The translations under genes and the position numbers were made by a program. From assembly GCF_025377685.1 (NCBI RefSeq), contig NZ_JACEHK010000001.1, positions 1 through 64,000 of the forward strand: a stretch of DNA of 64,000 bases, read 5' to 3'. This document shows positions 1 to 16,364 of the stretch, piece after piece. How positions within the stretch are numbered: position 1 is the first letter of the stretch; every line of letters starts with the position of its first letter. This stretch comes from Anaerobacillus sp. CMMVII. Its GTDB lineage: Bacteria > Bacillota > Bacilli > Bacillales > Anaerobacillaceae. The notes under the pieces are model-generated. The model ran no database searches, was not told the DNA's origin, and was given only the letters and a program-made list of their open reading frames with translations.

Positions 1-835
1 ATTGAGCATAATCCGAATGCAAAGGTCGTTTATTTGTCTTCTGAAAATTACGAATGAGTTTATCAATTCACTTCGAGATAACAAAGCTGTGAATTTCCGC
101 AATAAATATCGAAATGTGGACGTACTTTTAATTGATGATATTCAATTCTTAGCTGGAAAAGAACAACTCAAGAGGAATTTTTCCATACATTTAATGCCTT
201 ACATGATGATAGTAAGCAAATTGTAATTTCTAGTGACCGGCCACCAAAGAAATTCCTACTCTAGAAGATCGCCTTCGATCGCGATTTGAATGGGGTTTAA
301 TCACGGATATTACACCTCCTGATTTAGAGACAAGAATTGCAATTTTACGGAAAAAAGGCAAAAGCTGAAAATCTTGATATTCCGAATGAGGTTATGCTTT
401 ATATCGCAAACCAATTGATACAAATATTAGAGAATTGGAAGGGGCTCTTATTCGTGTCGTAGCCTATTCGTCTTTAATTAATCAAGATATGAATGCTGAT
501 TTAGCTGCTGTTGCACTAAAAGACATCGTTCCTAACTCAAAGCCAAAGGTAATTACAATAAACGATATTCAACGTGTCGTCGGTGATCATTTTAGTATTA
601 AGTTAGATGACTTTAAAGCAAAAAACGCACAAAGAATGTCGCTTATCCAAGACAGATTGCGATGTATCTATCCAGAGAGCTTACTGATTTTTCATTACCG
701 AAAATAGGTAGTGAATTTGGTGGTAGAGATCATACAACCGTCATTCATGCCCATGAAAAAATATCAAAATTGCTGGCAAGTGATATTGAATTCCAAAAAC
801 AAATACAAGAAATTAAGGAACAATTAAAGATATAA
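1..835 (+). CDS. dnaA: Chromosomal replication initiator DnaA (5' end outside window, several frameshifts)
   Basis: DnaA is the AAA+ initiator that binds DnaA boxes and melts the origin. Only the part from mid domain III onward is here: the first codons read [10 protein letters not shown], then the Walker B stretch [15 protein letters not shown], the sensor region, [16 protein letters not shown], and domain IV with [15 protein letters not shown] before a TAA at 833-835. Conserved protein continues throughout, but the frame changes near 46, 168, 250, 354, 416 and 622. Most changes are explained by one or two missing bases in or beside short homopolymers; the one near 354 is an extra G. An essential gene cannot carry six real frameshifts, so I read them as sequence errors at a contig end. 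dnaN follows after the origin region. Confidence 0.93.
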
Positions 836-1081
836 GTTTCAAAATATAACATTCTTTTTGAAGGTAATTGCTTTTTAGTGATTTAACCTTCTAATTTTTT
901 GCGGGAAATTGTTAATAACATTGCTTCAGTTACGCACAACTTATCTACATGTGAATAACTTGTTGTCTCTGATTCTTTTCGACTTATCCACAATTAACAG
1001 GACCTATTACTATTATTACTACTTTTTATTAAAAAAATAATTAAATATAACTATTAAAAATTAAAATTTTTTTTTGATACT
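836..1081. other. oriC: Replication origin unwinding region (dnaA-dnaN spacer)
   Basis: The dnaA-dnaN spacer holds DnaA-box-like 9-mers at 941-949 (TTATCTACA), 950-958 (inverted, TTATTCACA) and 984-992 (perfect TTATCCACA). After the last box come a short spacer and a run of TAC/TTA triplets at about 1004-1023, matching the DnaA-trio element known in B. subtilis. An almost pure A+T stretch follows at 1021-1077 and would be the melted region. Position, box, trio and A+T order all match the B. subtilis DUE. A further DnaA-box cluster upstream of dnaA is expected but lies outside the window. Confidence 0.85.
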
Positions 1082-1094
1082 CAGGAGGTATACG

Positions 1095-2239
1095 ATGCAA
1101 TTTGTTATTAACCGAGATCATTTTGTTCACAGTGTTCAGGCATGTATCGAAAGCAATCTCGTCTAGAACTACGATACCTATTTTAACGGGGATAAAAATT
1201 GTTGCGGACCATGAAGGTGTTACGTTAACAGGAAGTGATTCAGATATCTCGATTGAATGCTTTATTCCCAAAGAAGAAGATGGAGAACAACTTGTAGAAA
1301 TTATTGAAGAAGGCAGTATTGTTCTTCAAGCGAAATTCTTTACTGAAATTGTAAAGAAATTACCTGAGGATAAAATTGAAGTTGTTGTTCAAGACCAATT
1401 TGCGACAACATTACCGTTCTGGATCATCTGTATTTAACCTTAATGGCCTGGATCCTGAAGAATATCCACGTTTACCTCAGATTGAAGAAGATAATTTATT
1501 TCAAATTCCAAATGACCTAATGAAAAATATTATTCGACAAACTGTCTTCGCAGTGTCCACTGCAGAAACACGTCCAATCTTGACAGGTGTAAACTGGCAG
1601 GTCGAAAATAAACAATTAATCTGTACTGCAACAGATAGCCATCGTTTAGCAATGCGAACAGCAACGATTGAAACGAATATCGATGACTTGAGCTTTAGCA
1701 ATGTTGTCATTCCAGGAAAGAGTTTGACAGAACTAAGTAAAATTATTGAAGACAATGTTGATCTTCTTGAAATTGTTGTAACTGAAAATCAAATTTTATT
1801 TAAATCAAAACACCTACTCTTCTTCTCAAGACTTCTTGATGGGAATTATCCGGCTACAAAAAATATGATTCCGGATCATTCAAAGACGGAGATCTTTTTA
1901 GAGACTAAAGGATTTTTACAAGCAATAGAAAGAGCTCTTCTGCTCTCTCGTGATGGTAAGAATAATGTTGTAAATTTTAAAACGCTAGAAAATGGTGTAA
2001 TTGAGATTACATCAGTAACTCCTGAAATTGGTCGAGTAACAGAGAAAATTACAACGAAACAATTGAATGGTGAGGAACTAAGGATTTCTTTTAACGGGAA
2101 AAATATTATCGATGCATTAAAGGTCGTTGATAGTAGTGAAATTAAGATTTCGTTTACAGGAGCAATGAGTCCATTTTTACTTAGACCGGTTGAAAGTGAC
2201 AAAGCATTACACTTATTTTCTCCAGTGAGAACCTACTAA
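1095..2239 (+). CDS. dnaN: DNA polymerase III beta sliding clamp DnaN (two frameshifts)
   Basis: The beta clamp is a ring-shaped dimer that tethers DNA polymerase to DNA and binds many repair and initiation factors. The ATG at 1095 follows AGGAGG at 1083-1088 and opens MQFVINRDHF. Family landmarks include SSRTTIPILTGIKIVA, GSDSDISIE, QTVFAVSTAETRPILTGVNW, ATDSHRLAMR and a C-terminal PVRTY. The reading frame shifts near 1140 and near 1405, each fixed by one added base. With both corrections the length is about 380 residues, normal for the family. A hairpin terminator follows, so dnaA-dnaN likely ends here. The two shifts are probably sequencing errors. Confidence 0.95.
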
Positions 2240-2251
2240 GCCAACAAAAAA

Positions 2252-2288
2252 ATGCTGCCTATACAGATAAGACTAGGTAGCATTTTTC
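2252..2288 (+). terminator. Terminator after dnaN
   Basis: A 10-bp stem (2252-2261 with 2274-2283, one G-U pair) is followed by a short T run. It lies 12 bases after the dnaN stop. Confidence 0.8.
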
Positions 2289-2430
2289 CTGTTTTAAAAC
2301 TAACTTTCTTTTTAAAGATTGAGTTTGTGTTAGTCCCGGGAGTTTAGTACAATATAGTTTAAGGGCAAAATAAGAACGTTAGATTTTTTTCATAAATGTT
2401 TCCTCGAAATAAACGAAAGAAGGTGCGCGG

Positions 2431-2652
2431 ATGGAAACAAATGTAACTGTTTCAACGGAGTTTATTACTCTTGGTCAAATGTTAAAAGAAGTTGGAATTA
2501 TTGATACTGGTGGAATGGCTAAATGGTTTTTGAGTGAACATGAAGTCTACTTAAATAGTGAGCTTGAAAACAGAAGAGGCAAAAAGCTATATAACGGCGA
2601 TCTTATTTCGATTCCTACTCATGGTACTTTTCGTATCGTAGTAACCGACTAG
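2431..2652 (+). CDS. yaaA: S4-domain protein YaaA (RecF-adjacent RNA-binding protein)
   Basis: A 73-residue protein that is mostly one S4 RNA-binding fold, with GGMAKWFLSEHEVYLN and an ENRRGKKLYNGD stretch. It is the conserved small gene between dnaN and recF in Bacillota. S4 proteins bind structured RNA, often ribosomal; the exact role of YaaA is not clear to me from sequence. The ATG at 2431 follows GAAGGTG at a good distance. recF starts 98 bases later, so the two may share a transcript. Confidence 0.9.
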   Translation: METNVTVSTEFITLGQMLKEVGIIDTGGMAKWFLSEHEVYLNSELENRRGKKLYNGDLISIPTHGTFRIVVTD

Positions 2653-2750
2653 TCAATTTTTGAAATATAAGCCTATAACTATAGCGGGCGATTTTCAATT
2701 AACTCTATGATGTATAGCGTTAATTGGATTTACTAAAGTGAGGGAAAGTT

Positions 2751-3865
2751 TTGTATATTAAAGATCTTACTTTAACTAATTATCGTAATTATAAAAAAGA
2801 GCAAGTAACCTTTGAAAACAATGTAAATGTCATATTAGGAGAAAATGCTCAAGGTAAAACGAATGTCATGGAATCTATTTATGTTCTTGGATTAGCAAAA
2901 TCACATCGTACGACGCGGGACAGAGAACTTATTTATTGGGATGAAGAATATGCTAAAATAGAAGGTAGTGTTCAAAAACGAACAGGCCCAATAACCTTAG
3001 AAGTGATCATTTCAACTAAGGGTAAAAAGGTGAAATTAAACCGTTTAGAACAACGGAAATTAAGCGAATATATCGGCGCTTTAAATATTGTCATGTTTGC
3101 ACCCGAGGATTTAAATCTAGTCAAAGGAAGCCCTCAGGTGCGGCGTCGTTTCATAGATATGGAAATAGGACAAATAAATCCTATTTACCTTTATAATTTG
3201 TCGCTCTATCAAAAAATATTACAGCAAAGAAATCATCTTTTAAAAGATTTGCAAAGAAAAAAGGCTGATAATGGATTGCTAGATATATTAACATTTCAAC
3301 TCATTGAACAGGCAGCTAAGGTCATGCATAAACGGTATGAGTTTATTGAAATGCTAGAACGCTGGGCGCAGCCAATTCACCATGATATTAGTAGGGGTTT
3401 AGAAAATCTTGAAATTAAATATAAACCTTCAATTAAGGTATCAGAAACGACAGATTGTCGAAAATAGAAGAAGTCTTGGAAGAAAATTTTTCCAAGATGA
3501 AGACAAAGGAAATTGAGAGAGGAACCTCGTTAGTTGGACCTCATCGCGATGATCTTTTATTTTTTGTCAATGATCGTGATGTTCAAACATATGGCTCGCA
3601 GGGCCAGCAAAGAACAACAGCCCTTTCAGTAAAAATGGCTGAGTTAGAATTAATCTATGACAAAATTGGCGAATATCCAATTCTATTACTAGATGACGTA
3701 CTTTCTGAGTTAGATGACTATCGCCAGTCTCATTTATTAAATACAATTCAAGGAAAAGTCCAAACATTTGTGACAACAACGAGTGTTGATGGTATTGACC
3801 ATCAAACACTAAAGGAAGCTTCGACGTATTTGGTTGACAAAGGGAATATTCAAAAATTGAAATGA
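2751..3865 (+). CDS. recF: DNA replication and repair protein RecF (one frameshift)
   Basis: RecF is an SMC-like ATPase that loads RecA at single-strand gaps together with RecO and RecR. The Walker A motif is GENAQGKT at about residues 31-38. [15 protein letters not shown] lies in the middle, the ABC signature region is [13 protein letters not shown], and Walker B is [12 protein letters not shown]. Translation starts at a TTG (2751) preceded by GTGAGGG. One frameshift near 3447 splits the gene; adding one T in GATTGTCG restores DLSKIEE, and the joined protein is about 371 residues, the usual length. It lies just upstream of remB with a 9-base gap. Confidence 0.94.
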
Positions 3866-3874
3866 GGTGTATAA

Positions 3875-4132
3875 GTGTTTATTCATTTAGGAGGAGACAC
3901 TGTAATTCGTTCCAAAGATGTTATTGCCATTTTAGATCGCCAAGTGAAGGAAACGTCAGAGACTACTGTTGAGTTCTTAGAGTTTTATCAAAAAGAAAAA
4001 AAAGTAGAAGAAATAGCGAAGGATATGACAAAATCTATCGTTATAACAAATGAAAAAGTCTACTTATCCCCTATCTCCTCTTCTACATTAAAACGAAGAG
4101 CCTTATTTGTTACAGATATAGATGAAATATAG
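3875..4132 (+). CDS. remB: Extracellular matrix regulator RemB (DUF370, YaaB)
   Basis: An 85-residue DUF370 protein opening MFIHLGGDTVIRSKDVIAIL. In B. subtilis RemB and its paralogue RemA affect biofilm matrix genes; RemA is a DNA-binding regulator. The start is a GTG at 3875 with GAGGTG five bases upstream. It sits between recF and gyrB exactly as in B. subtilis. The C-terminal half is charged and ends in VTDIDEI. Assignment by family and position is firm; the biological target here is not visible. Confidence 0.9.
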   Translation: MFIHLGGDTVIRSKDVIAILDRQVKETSETTVEFLEFYQKEKKVEEIAKDMTKSIVITNEKVYLSPISSSTLKRRALFVTDIDEI

Positions 4133-4138
4133 TTTAGA

Positions 4139-6173
<2,035 letters not shown>

Positions 6174-6562
6174 GGCGCTTTTCGTAAACTTTGTTCCTAT
6201 TTTCAAACTTAAGGTGTTGCATCCTACGACATGCCTTACTTAACCAAATAATAAGTTAGAAAATATGCCCGTCAAAATTGATGCAAAGTCTTTTACTATA
6301 TAATTGAAAAAAAACAATCTATGCGAAAACACCCATATATAAAAATGTAGAATGTAGAATGTAAATTGTTTGAAGAAAGCTCTATGAAGCAATTTCAACT
6401 TTTTATATTCTACAAAGCTCCATCCAATGAGAAAACATCTAGTAAATTAGAATTAAGAATTAGTTTTATTGGCAAACGGTGCTATTAATAACATTTCTAC
6501 ATTCTAAATTCTACATTATACATTTAGTTTTGTTGGATAAAGGGAATTGGAGGTAAGGCTAG
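6174..6562. repeat. gyrB-gyrA spacer with an inverted heptad repeat
   Basis: No coding sequence is visible. Tandem GTAGAAT-type units at about 6347-6369 are complementary to CTACATTCTA-type units at about 6498-6524, so the RNA or DNA could fold across roughly 130 bases. The gyrA ribosome site GGAGG sits at the right edge. I see no convincing promoter or terminator. Confidence 0.55.
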
Positions 6563-9064
6563 ATGGAAGGTCAATCTAGAGTTAAAGAAATAAATATAAG
6601 TCAGGAAATGAAAACGTCATTTATGGATTATGCGATGAGTGTAATTGTAAGTCGTGCTCTACCTGATGTTCGTGATGGTTTAAAGCCAGTACACCGTCGT
6701 ATTTTATTTGCCATGAATGAGTTAGGAATGACTTCTGATAAAGCATATAAAAAGTCTGCTCGTATTGTTGGGGAAGTAATTGGTAAGTATCACCCACACG
6801 GTGATTCGGCAGTGTATGAAACCATGGTAAGGATGGCTCAAGATTTTAGTTATCGTTACATGCTTGTTGATGGTCACGGTAATTTCGGTTCTGTTGATGG
6901 TGATTCTGCAGCAGCAATGCGTTATACAGAAGCAAGAATGTCAAAAATATCGATGGAAATGGTCCGTGATATCAATAAAGATACCATTGACTATCAAGAT
7001 AATTATGACGGCTCTGAACGTGAACCTAAGGTTTTGCCTGCTCGCTTCCCTAATCTACTAGTTAACGGAGCAACTGGAATTGCCGTTGGAATGGCGACCA
7101 ACATACCTCCACATCAACTAGGAGAGGTAATTGATGGTGTCTTAGCAGTTAGTCATAACCCAGATATTACATTACCAGAATTAATGGAAGTTATTCCTGG
7201 CCCAGATTTCCCAACTGGTGCTGAAATCGTAGGAATTTCAGGGATCCGTCGTGCTTATCAAACTGGTAGAGGTTCGATAGTATTACGAGCAAAAGCATCT
7301 ATTGAAGAGATGGGCGGAGGAAAACAACGGATCATTGTTTCTGAAATCCCTTATCAAGTTAATAAAGCAAAGCTTATTGAAAAAATTGCTGAATTAGTTA
7401 GAGAGAAAAAAATTGATGGCATCACTGATTTACGTGATGAGTCTGACCGTACAGGTATGCGTATTTGCATTGAATTACGACGTGATGTTAATGCCAATGT
7501 ACTTTTAAATAATCTATATAAGCAAACCGCTATGCAAACAAGCTTCGGTATTAATTTACTTGCCTTAGTCGATGGTCAACCTAAGGTATTAAACTTAAAA
7601 GAATGCCTTGAATATTATTTAGAGCATCAAAAAGTTGTCATTAAGCGTCGTACAGCATTTGAATTACGAAAAGCTGAAGCGAGGGCTCATATTTTAGAGG
7701 GATTAAGAATAGCTCTAGACCATTTAGATGCGGTTATCGCCTTAATCCGAGCTTCGCAAACAACTGATATTGCAAGAAATGGCTTGATGGAACAATTCTC
7801 ATTAAGTTATGAACAGGCTCAAGCTATATTAGATATGAGACTTCAACGCCTAACTGGTTTAGAGCGTGACAAGATCGAAAACGAATATGCAGAATTAGTC
7901 GCACGTATTGCAGAATTAAAAGCAATCCTTGCGGATGAAGAAAAAGTCTTAGAAATTATCCGTGAAGAGCTTAGTGAAGTTAAAGAAAGATTTAATGACG
8001 AAAGAAAAACAATGATCTCAATTGACGAAGATAGCTTTGAAGATGAAGATCTAATTCCTAGAACGAATATTATTATTACCCTTACCCACAATGGTTACAT
8101 TAAACGGCTACCAATCTCTACCTACCGTAGCCAAAAACGTGGTGGCCGTGGTATTCAGGGAATGGGAACAAATGATGATGATTTCGTAGAACAATTGTTT
8201 ACAACATGTACTCATCATACACTCTTATTTTTCACAAACAAAGGGAAAGTGTACCGTTTAAAAGGCTATGAAATACCTGAATTAGGTAGAACCGCAAAGG
8301 GAATTCCGATTATTAATTTACTGCAAATCGAACCAGGCGAATATATTAGTGCTGTAATCCCAATTGAAGAATTTAATGAAAATTATTTAATCTTTATGAC
8401 AAAACATGGGGTAACAAAACGTACTGAGTTAAGTTCTTTCGCAAACATTCGTAAAGGTGGTCTTTTTGCAATCAATTTACGTGATGATGATGAACTGCAT
8501 GGAGTTCGATTAACAGATGGCACGAAGCAAATCATCGTAGGTACAAGAAAAGGTATGGCGATACATTTCCATGAAACTGATGTTCGTTTAATGGGGAGAA
8601 CTGCTGGAGGAGTAAGAGGTATCTCTTTAACGGAAGATGATCAAGTTGTTGGTATGGATATTATGGAGGATGGCTATGATGTCTTAACGGTAACTGAAAA
8701 AGGGTATGGTAAGAAAACTCCTATTGAAGAATACCGAATTCAAAACCGTGGTGGTAAAGGGATAAGAACATGTAATATTACCGATAAAAACGGAAATGTT
8801 GTTTCATTACGTGTTGTTTCAGATGAGCATGATTTGATGATTATTTCAGTTGATGGAGTAATTATCCGACTACACGTTCGTGATATTTCAAGAACGGGAC
8901 GAAACACACAAGGTGTTCGCTTAATCAGAATTGGCGAAGGTGAAGGCGTAGCCACAGTTGCTAAGGTTGATATCGATGAAGAAGCAATAGAGGCTGAAAG
9001 TGAAGAACTTGAAGGTCAGGAAGAAGCTGTTGTTGAAGAGCAAAGTGATAGCGAAAATGAATAA
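6563..9064 (+). CDS. gyrA: DNA gyrase subunit A
   Basis: GyrA cuts and rejoins DNA through an active-site tyrosine and wraps DNA on its C-terminal beta-pinwheel. The 833-residue protein has the quinolone region [12 protein letters not shown] (Ser82) and the catalytic Tyr121 in [12 protein letters not shown]. The GyrA box [11 protein letters not shown], needed for wrapping, is present. The tail is acidic and rich in Glu. Ser82 and Glu86 are wild-type, so no target-site quinolone resistance is seen. The ATG at 6563 follows GGAGG. A strong terminator comes 23 bases after the stop. Confidence 0.97.
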   Translation: MEGQSRVKEINISQEMKTSFMDYAMSVIVSRALPDVRDGLKPVHRRILFAMNELGMTSDKAYKKSARIVGEVIGKYHPHGDSAVYETMVRMAQDFSYRYMLVDGHGNFGSVDGDSAAAMRYTEARMSKISMEMVRDINKDTIDYQDNYDGSEREPKVLPARFPNLLVNGATGIAVGMATNIPPHQLGEVIDGVLAVSHNPDITLPELMEVIPGPDFPTGAEIVGISGIRRAYQTGRGSIVLRAKASIEEMGGGKQRIIVSEIPYQVNKAKLIEKIAELVREKKIDGITDLRDESDRTGMRICIELRRDVNANVLLNNLYKQTAMQTSFGINLLALVDGQPKVLNLKECLEYYLEHQKVVIKRRTAFELRKAEARAHILEGLRIALDHLDAVIALIRASQTTDIARNGLMEQFSLSYEQAQAILDMRLQRLTGLERDKIENEYAELVARIAELKAILADEEKVLEIIREELSEVKERFNDERKTMISIDEDSFEDEDLIPRTNIIITLTHNGYIKRLPISTYRSQKRGGRGIQGMGTNDDDFVEQLFTTCTHHTLLFFTNKGKVYRLKGYEIPELGRTAKGIPIINLLQIEPGEYISAVIPIEEFNENYLIFMTKHGVTKRTELSSFANIRKGGLFAINLRDDDELHGVRLTDGTKQIIVGTRKGMAIHFHETDVRLMGRTAGGVRGISLTEDDQVVGMDIMEDGYDVLTVTEKGYGKKTPIEEYRIQNRGGKGIRTCNITDKNGNVVSLRVVSDEHDLMIISVDGVIIRLHVRDISRTGRNTQGVRLIRIGEGEGVATVAKVDIDEEAIEAESEELEGQEEAVVEEQSDSENE

Positions 9065-9086
9065 TTTAATAAAGTAAGCACTCTAG

Positions 9087-9120
9087 ACTTACCTTCATGT
9101 ATGTGAAGGTAAGTTTTTTT
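9087..9120 (+). terminator. Terminator after gyrA
   Basis: An 11-bp perfect stem (9087-9097 with 9104-9114) is followed by a seven-T run. It separates gyrA from the HD-GYP gene, which has its own -10 box TATAAT at 9135-9140. Confidence 0.9.
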
Positions 9121-9185
9121 GGATAATCGTATGTTATAATGGTATAAAATTGAAAAAAGTTTTGTTTTTTTGGGGGAAGGCAGCG

Positions 9186-10262
9186 ATGAAAGTCAAACCA
9201 AATCAACTAATAGTAGGATGTATTTTAGCTAATGATATCCATTGTAATTCAAACCAAATATTAATGCGTAAGAAAACGATCTTAACTGAAGAGTACATAA
9301 ATGTAGTAAAAGCTTTCTTAATTGAAGATATTGAAGTTGAATCTCACATAAGTAATGGAATGACATTTTCTCCCAGAGAAGTTATTCCAACCGATGAAAT
9401 TAATGAAATTGGCGATAGTTGTTCATTTAGGGAACTTTACCTGCAAGCCGTGGTAAGTTATAAGAAATTATTTCAAGGCTGGCAGGCAGGATTAAAAGTA
9501 GATATTTTACCAATAAGAAAAATACTACTATCACTGTTGGATAAATTAGATGAAGCGCCTGATGAAATTATTTCAATTCACAGTTATGCAACTAAAGTTG
9601 ATTATATCTATCACCATGCTGTATCAGTTGGTGCACTTTCAGCATACTTAGGTAGAATGCTAAATCTAACATATGTAGAGCAAATTCAAATAGGATTGGC
9701 TGGATTGATGGCTGATAGTGGCATGTCTAAAACTCCCAATAGCATTATCTATAAAAAGAACTCGTTAACAGCATCAGAATTCGAGGAAATGAAAAGGCAT
9801 CCTATGCTAAGTTATCAGATGATTAAGGATATACCAGGTATTACTGATGGAGTCTTGCTAGGAGTAGTTCAACATCACGAACGTGAGGATGGTAGTGGTT
9901 ATCCGATGGCGGTTACCTCACAAAAATTACACAAGTTTAGCAAGATCATTGCAGTGGTAGATGTATTTCACGCAATGACTTCAGAACGCACTTATAAGTC
10001 TAAGCAATCACCCTATCAGGTAATAGAGTTAATTAGAAAAGACAACTTTGGTAAATTTGATATAAAAATTGTACAAACATTAGAAAGTTTAATAGCCAAC
10101 TTTTCAATCGGAACAAGAGTTAAACTCAATAATGGTGAAGAAGGTGAGGTAGTCTTTTTAGAACCTCAAGATCGGATACGTCCAATGGTACGATCAAAAG
10201 TCAGTGGTGAATTTATTAAACTAGCAAATCGAAGTGATCTTTATATAGATGAAATTATTTAG
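9186..10262 (+). CDS. HD-GYP domain protein with an altered HD motif
   Basis: HD-GYP proteins are usually c-di-GMP phosphodiesterases. Here residues 1-125 form an uncharacterised N-terminal region and about 130-300 form the HD-GYP fold. The GYP signature HHEREDGSGYP (230-240) is intact, and metal-ligand candidates His144, His205, His230, His231 and Asp259 are present. The HD pair itself reads Ala176-Asp177 (LMADSGMSK), so one metal-binding His is missing. Activity may be lost or changed; a receptor role is possible. The ATG at 9186 follows GGGGGAAGG; an upstream TTG at 9150 has no ribosome site. HD-GYP genes near gyrA occur in related bacilli from memory. Confidence 0.85.
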   Translation: MKVKPNQLIVGCILANDIHCNSNQILMRKKTILTEEYINVVKAFLIEDIEVESHISNGMTFSPREVIPTDEINEIGDSCSFRELYLQAVVSYKKLFQGWQAGLKVDILPIRKILLSLLDKLDEAPDEIISIHSYATKVDYIYHHAVSVGALSAYLGRMLNLTYVEQIQIGLAGLMADSGMSKTPNSIIYKKNSLTASEFEEMKRHPMLSYQMIKDIPGITDGVLLGVVQHHEREDGSGYPMAVTSQKLHKFSKIIAVVDVFHAMTSERTYKSKQSPYQVIELIRKDNFGKFDIKIVQTLESLIANFSIGTRVKLNNGEEGEVVFLEPQDRIRPMVRSKVSGEFIKLANRSDLYIDEII

Positions 10263-10269
10263 TAATAAT

Positions 10270-10325
10270 AATTTAGGATTAATAGATGACTTGCTAAGTT
10301 AAGAATATTAATCCTAAATTTCTTT
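10270..10325 (+). terminator. Terminator after the HD-GYP gene
   Basis: A 14-bp perfect stem (10270-10283 with 10307-10320) is followed by TCTTT. It insulates the gene from the rRNA promoters downstream. Confidence 0.7.
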
Positions 10326-10404
10326 AAAACTATTGTGTAATAGTGAATGCTATGGTAAACTTCATTTTACGGTCAAAGAAGAGCTACATTTTAAAGCTAG
10401 AGTA

Positions 10405-10433
10405 TTGACCAAGAGAAGTAAAAGTGATATTAT
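10405..10433 (+). promoter_or_regulatory. rRNA operon 1 promoter P1
   Basis: TTGACC at 10405-10410 and TATTAT at 10428-10433 are spaced by 17 bases. It lies upstream of a second promoter, as usual for Bacillus rrn operons. Confidence 0.75.
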
Positions 10434-10482
10434 ATAAAAGTTGCTGATTTAAGCAATACGATTTAATATTAAAAAAAAGTTA

Positions 10483-10511
10483 TTGACGGAATTAAATTAT
10501 ACTGATATAAT
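10483..10511 (+). promoter_or_regulatory. rRNA operon 1 promoter P2
   Basis: TTGACG at 10483-10488 and TATAAT at 10506-10511 are spaced by 17 bases, preceded by an A tract that could act as an UP element. The leader then carries TTCTTTGAAAACTGAACA at 10541, a boxA-like antitermination sequence shared with the second operon. Confidence 0.85.
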
Positions 10512-10633
10512 TTAATTCTTGTCGTAAACAAACGACATCGTTCTTTGAAAACTGAACACACAGCCAAGCGAATTAAAGAGGTAGTAAAATATCTCGTCAA
10601 TGCAACAAAATTTTTTGAGCTATATCAAACACT

Positions 10634-12190
<1,557 letters not shown>

Positions 12191-12650
12191 TGGAGTTAAA
12201 ACTCTAGTCGATGCTTTTCTTTTAGAAAAGTACGCTGACGCTGTGTTTCAGTTTTGAGAGAATGATCTCTCAATTAAATAGTTAACTGCTCAATATTCAT
12301 TATTGTGCTCCTGCGGTACTCCTTGCGTCGTATCCTCGTCGCAAAGTTGCATGAAGCTAATCAATGAAGCATCACACGATGTGATTGAGGTCAGTGGCTT
12401 TGTTCCTTGAAAACTAGATAACAACTAACACATTTAAGTTTTACCGGAAAGTTTGTAAAAGCTTTTGAGTAAACTTGAGTAGTCAAGAATTCAATTCGAC
12501 GTAAAATCCTTTTAACAGGTAATTTTTCGAAAGAAGCAAGAAGATCGAGGAGCCGATTGAGTCAATCACCGGAGTGTACATAAACCGTACATGAGGATGA
12601 TTGAGGAATGAAGGCGACGAAGATATTCGCCGCTTATTGCGAAAAATTTA
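12191..12650 (+). other. 16S-23S spacer 1, no tRNA genes
   Basis: I see no tRNA, although the matching B. subtilis operon carries tRNA-Ile and tRNA-Ala here. The spacer holds a ~95-base dispersed repeat at about 12310-12406, a boxA-like TTCCTTGAAAACTAGATAAC at about 12401, and a hairpin next to the 23S start (12562-12568 with 12598-12604, inner stem 12575-12579 with 12587-12591). Confidence 0.85.
12310..12406. repeat. Dispersed ~100-base repeat, copy in spacer 1
   Basis: The unit has a CCTCGTCGCAAAG core and a tail resembling GAAGCATCACACGATGTG then GAGGTCAGTGGCTTT. Related copies lie in the other rRNA spacers and twice in tandem at 16100-16310. Confidence 0.75.
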
Positions 12651-15586
<2,936 letters not shown>

Positions 15587-15905
15587 TCCTATAAATAAGT
15601 TTAGAGTGATGAGTGTAGAGTTTTGAGTTGCGTGAGTAACTCAAAGCAGTAAATACCAAATTCTAAATAAACGGATTGAATTTTACTCAAGTCTTAAATG
15701 TGTGTTATCTAGTTTTCAGGGAATGAAAATTTCTTGAAAAATTAAGTAGCTTGATCTTGAATTGAGTTCGTGCGTCTGTGTCTACCAGTGTAGCTTCGAA
15801 GTAAGCTTCCTCGACGCAAAGCAGCATGATGTAAACTCAAAGAAGCATCTCACGATGTGATTGAGGTCAGTAGCTTTTTTGAAGGAATGAACTTTCTTCA
15901 GATAA
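15587..15905 (+). repeat. 23S-5S spacer 1 with heptad palindrome and dispersed repeat
   Basis: No tRNA gene is visible. At 15600-15650 there is a GAGTGATGAGT / AGTAACTCAAAG palindrome. A boxA-like GTGTTATCTAGTTTTCAGGG lies near 15702. At about 15767-15874 there is a copy of the ~100-base dispersed repeat (CTTCCTCGACGCAAAG core, CACGATGTGATTGAGGTCAG tail). Confidence 0.75.
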
Positions 15906-16021
15906 TCTAGTAGCGATAGCGAAGAGGTCACACTCGTTCCCATGCCGAACACGACCGTTAAGCTCTTCAGCGCCGATGGTAGTTGGGGGGTTCCCCCTGT
16001 GAGAGTAGGACGTTGCTAGGT
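15906..16021 (+). rRNA. rrf: 5S ribosomal RNA, copy 1
   Basis: A 116-base 5S gene with GCGATAGCGAAGAGGTCACA and TTAAGCTCTTCAGCGCCGAT; the terminal stem pairs TCTAGTAGCG with CGTTGCTAGG. One base differs from copy 2 in the G-rich arm (GGGGGG against GGGGGT). Confidence 0.96.
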
Positions 16022-16024
16022 AGG

Positions 16025-16055
16025 AAAACACATTCTTTATGGAATGTGTTTTTTT
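16025..16055 (+). terminator. Terminator of rRNA operon 1
   Basis: An 8-bp stem (16028-16035 with 16042-16049) flanked by A and T runs lies directly after 5S. Confidence 0.9.
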
Positions 16056-16364
16056 GTATGTTTATCTATAAGAATTTAAAATAGATTATATGGTTGTGTG
16101 CATCTGCGTCTACAAGCTAAGCTCCGAAGCGGAATTCCTCGATGCAAAGCTGCACGTAGTTTTTCAAAGAAGTAACTCACGATGTGAACGAGGTGAGCTG
16201 CTTTCCTGCGTCTACAAGCTTAGCTCCGAAGCGTGCTTCCTCGTCGCAAAGCTTCACGTTGTTAACCAAAGAAGTATCTCAGGTTGTAAATGAGGTCAGT
16301 TGCTTCTCTGCTTGATTTCACGCTGTAACCTCACTGCAAGCTATAACCAGTGAGGCATTAAACC
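16056..16364. repeat. Two tandem copies of the ~100-base dispersed repeat
   Basis: The unit CTGCGTCTACAAGCT(A/T)AGCTCCGAAGCG begins near 16104 and again near 16206, each ending in GAGGT(G/C)AG(C/T)TGCTT. They match the repeat in the rRNA spacers. No tRNA cluster and no credible gene is present; the open frame here is made of repeat sequence. Confidence 0.75.

Noticed and set aside
1-2239. dnaA and dnaN as true pseudogenes
   Set aside because: Both are essential and all conserved motifs are kept across the breaks.
16090-16293. Open frame of 67 residues after the first 5S gene
   Set aside because: It is made of two tandem copies of a non-coding repeat; the repeated Cys-x-Tyr-Lys phrases reflect the DNA repeat.
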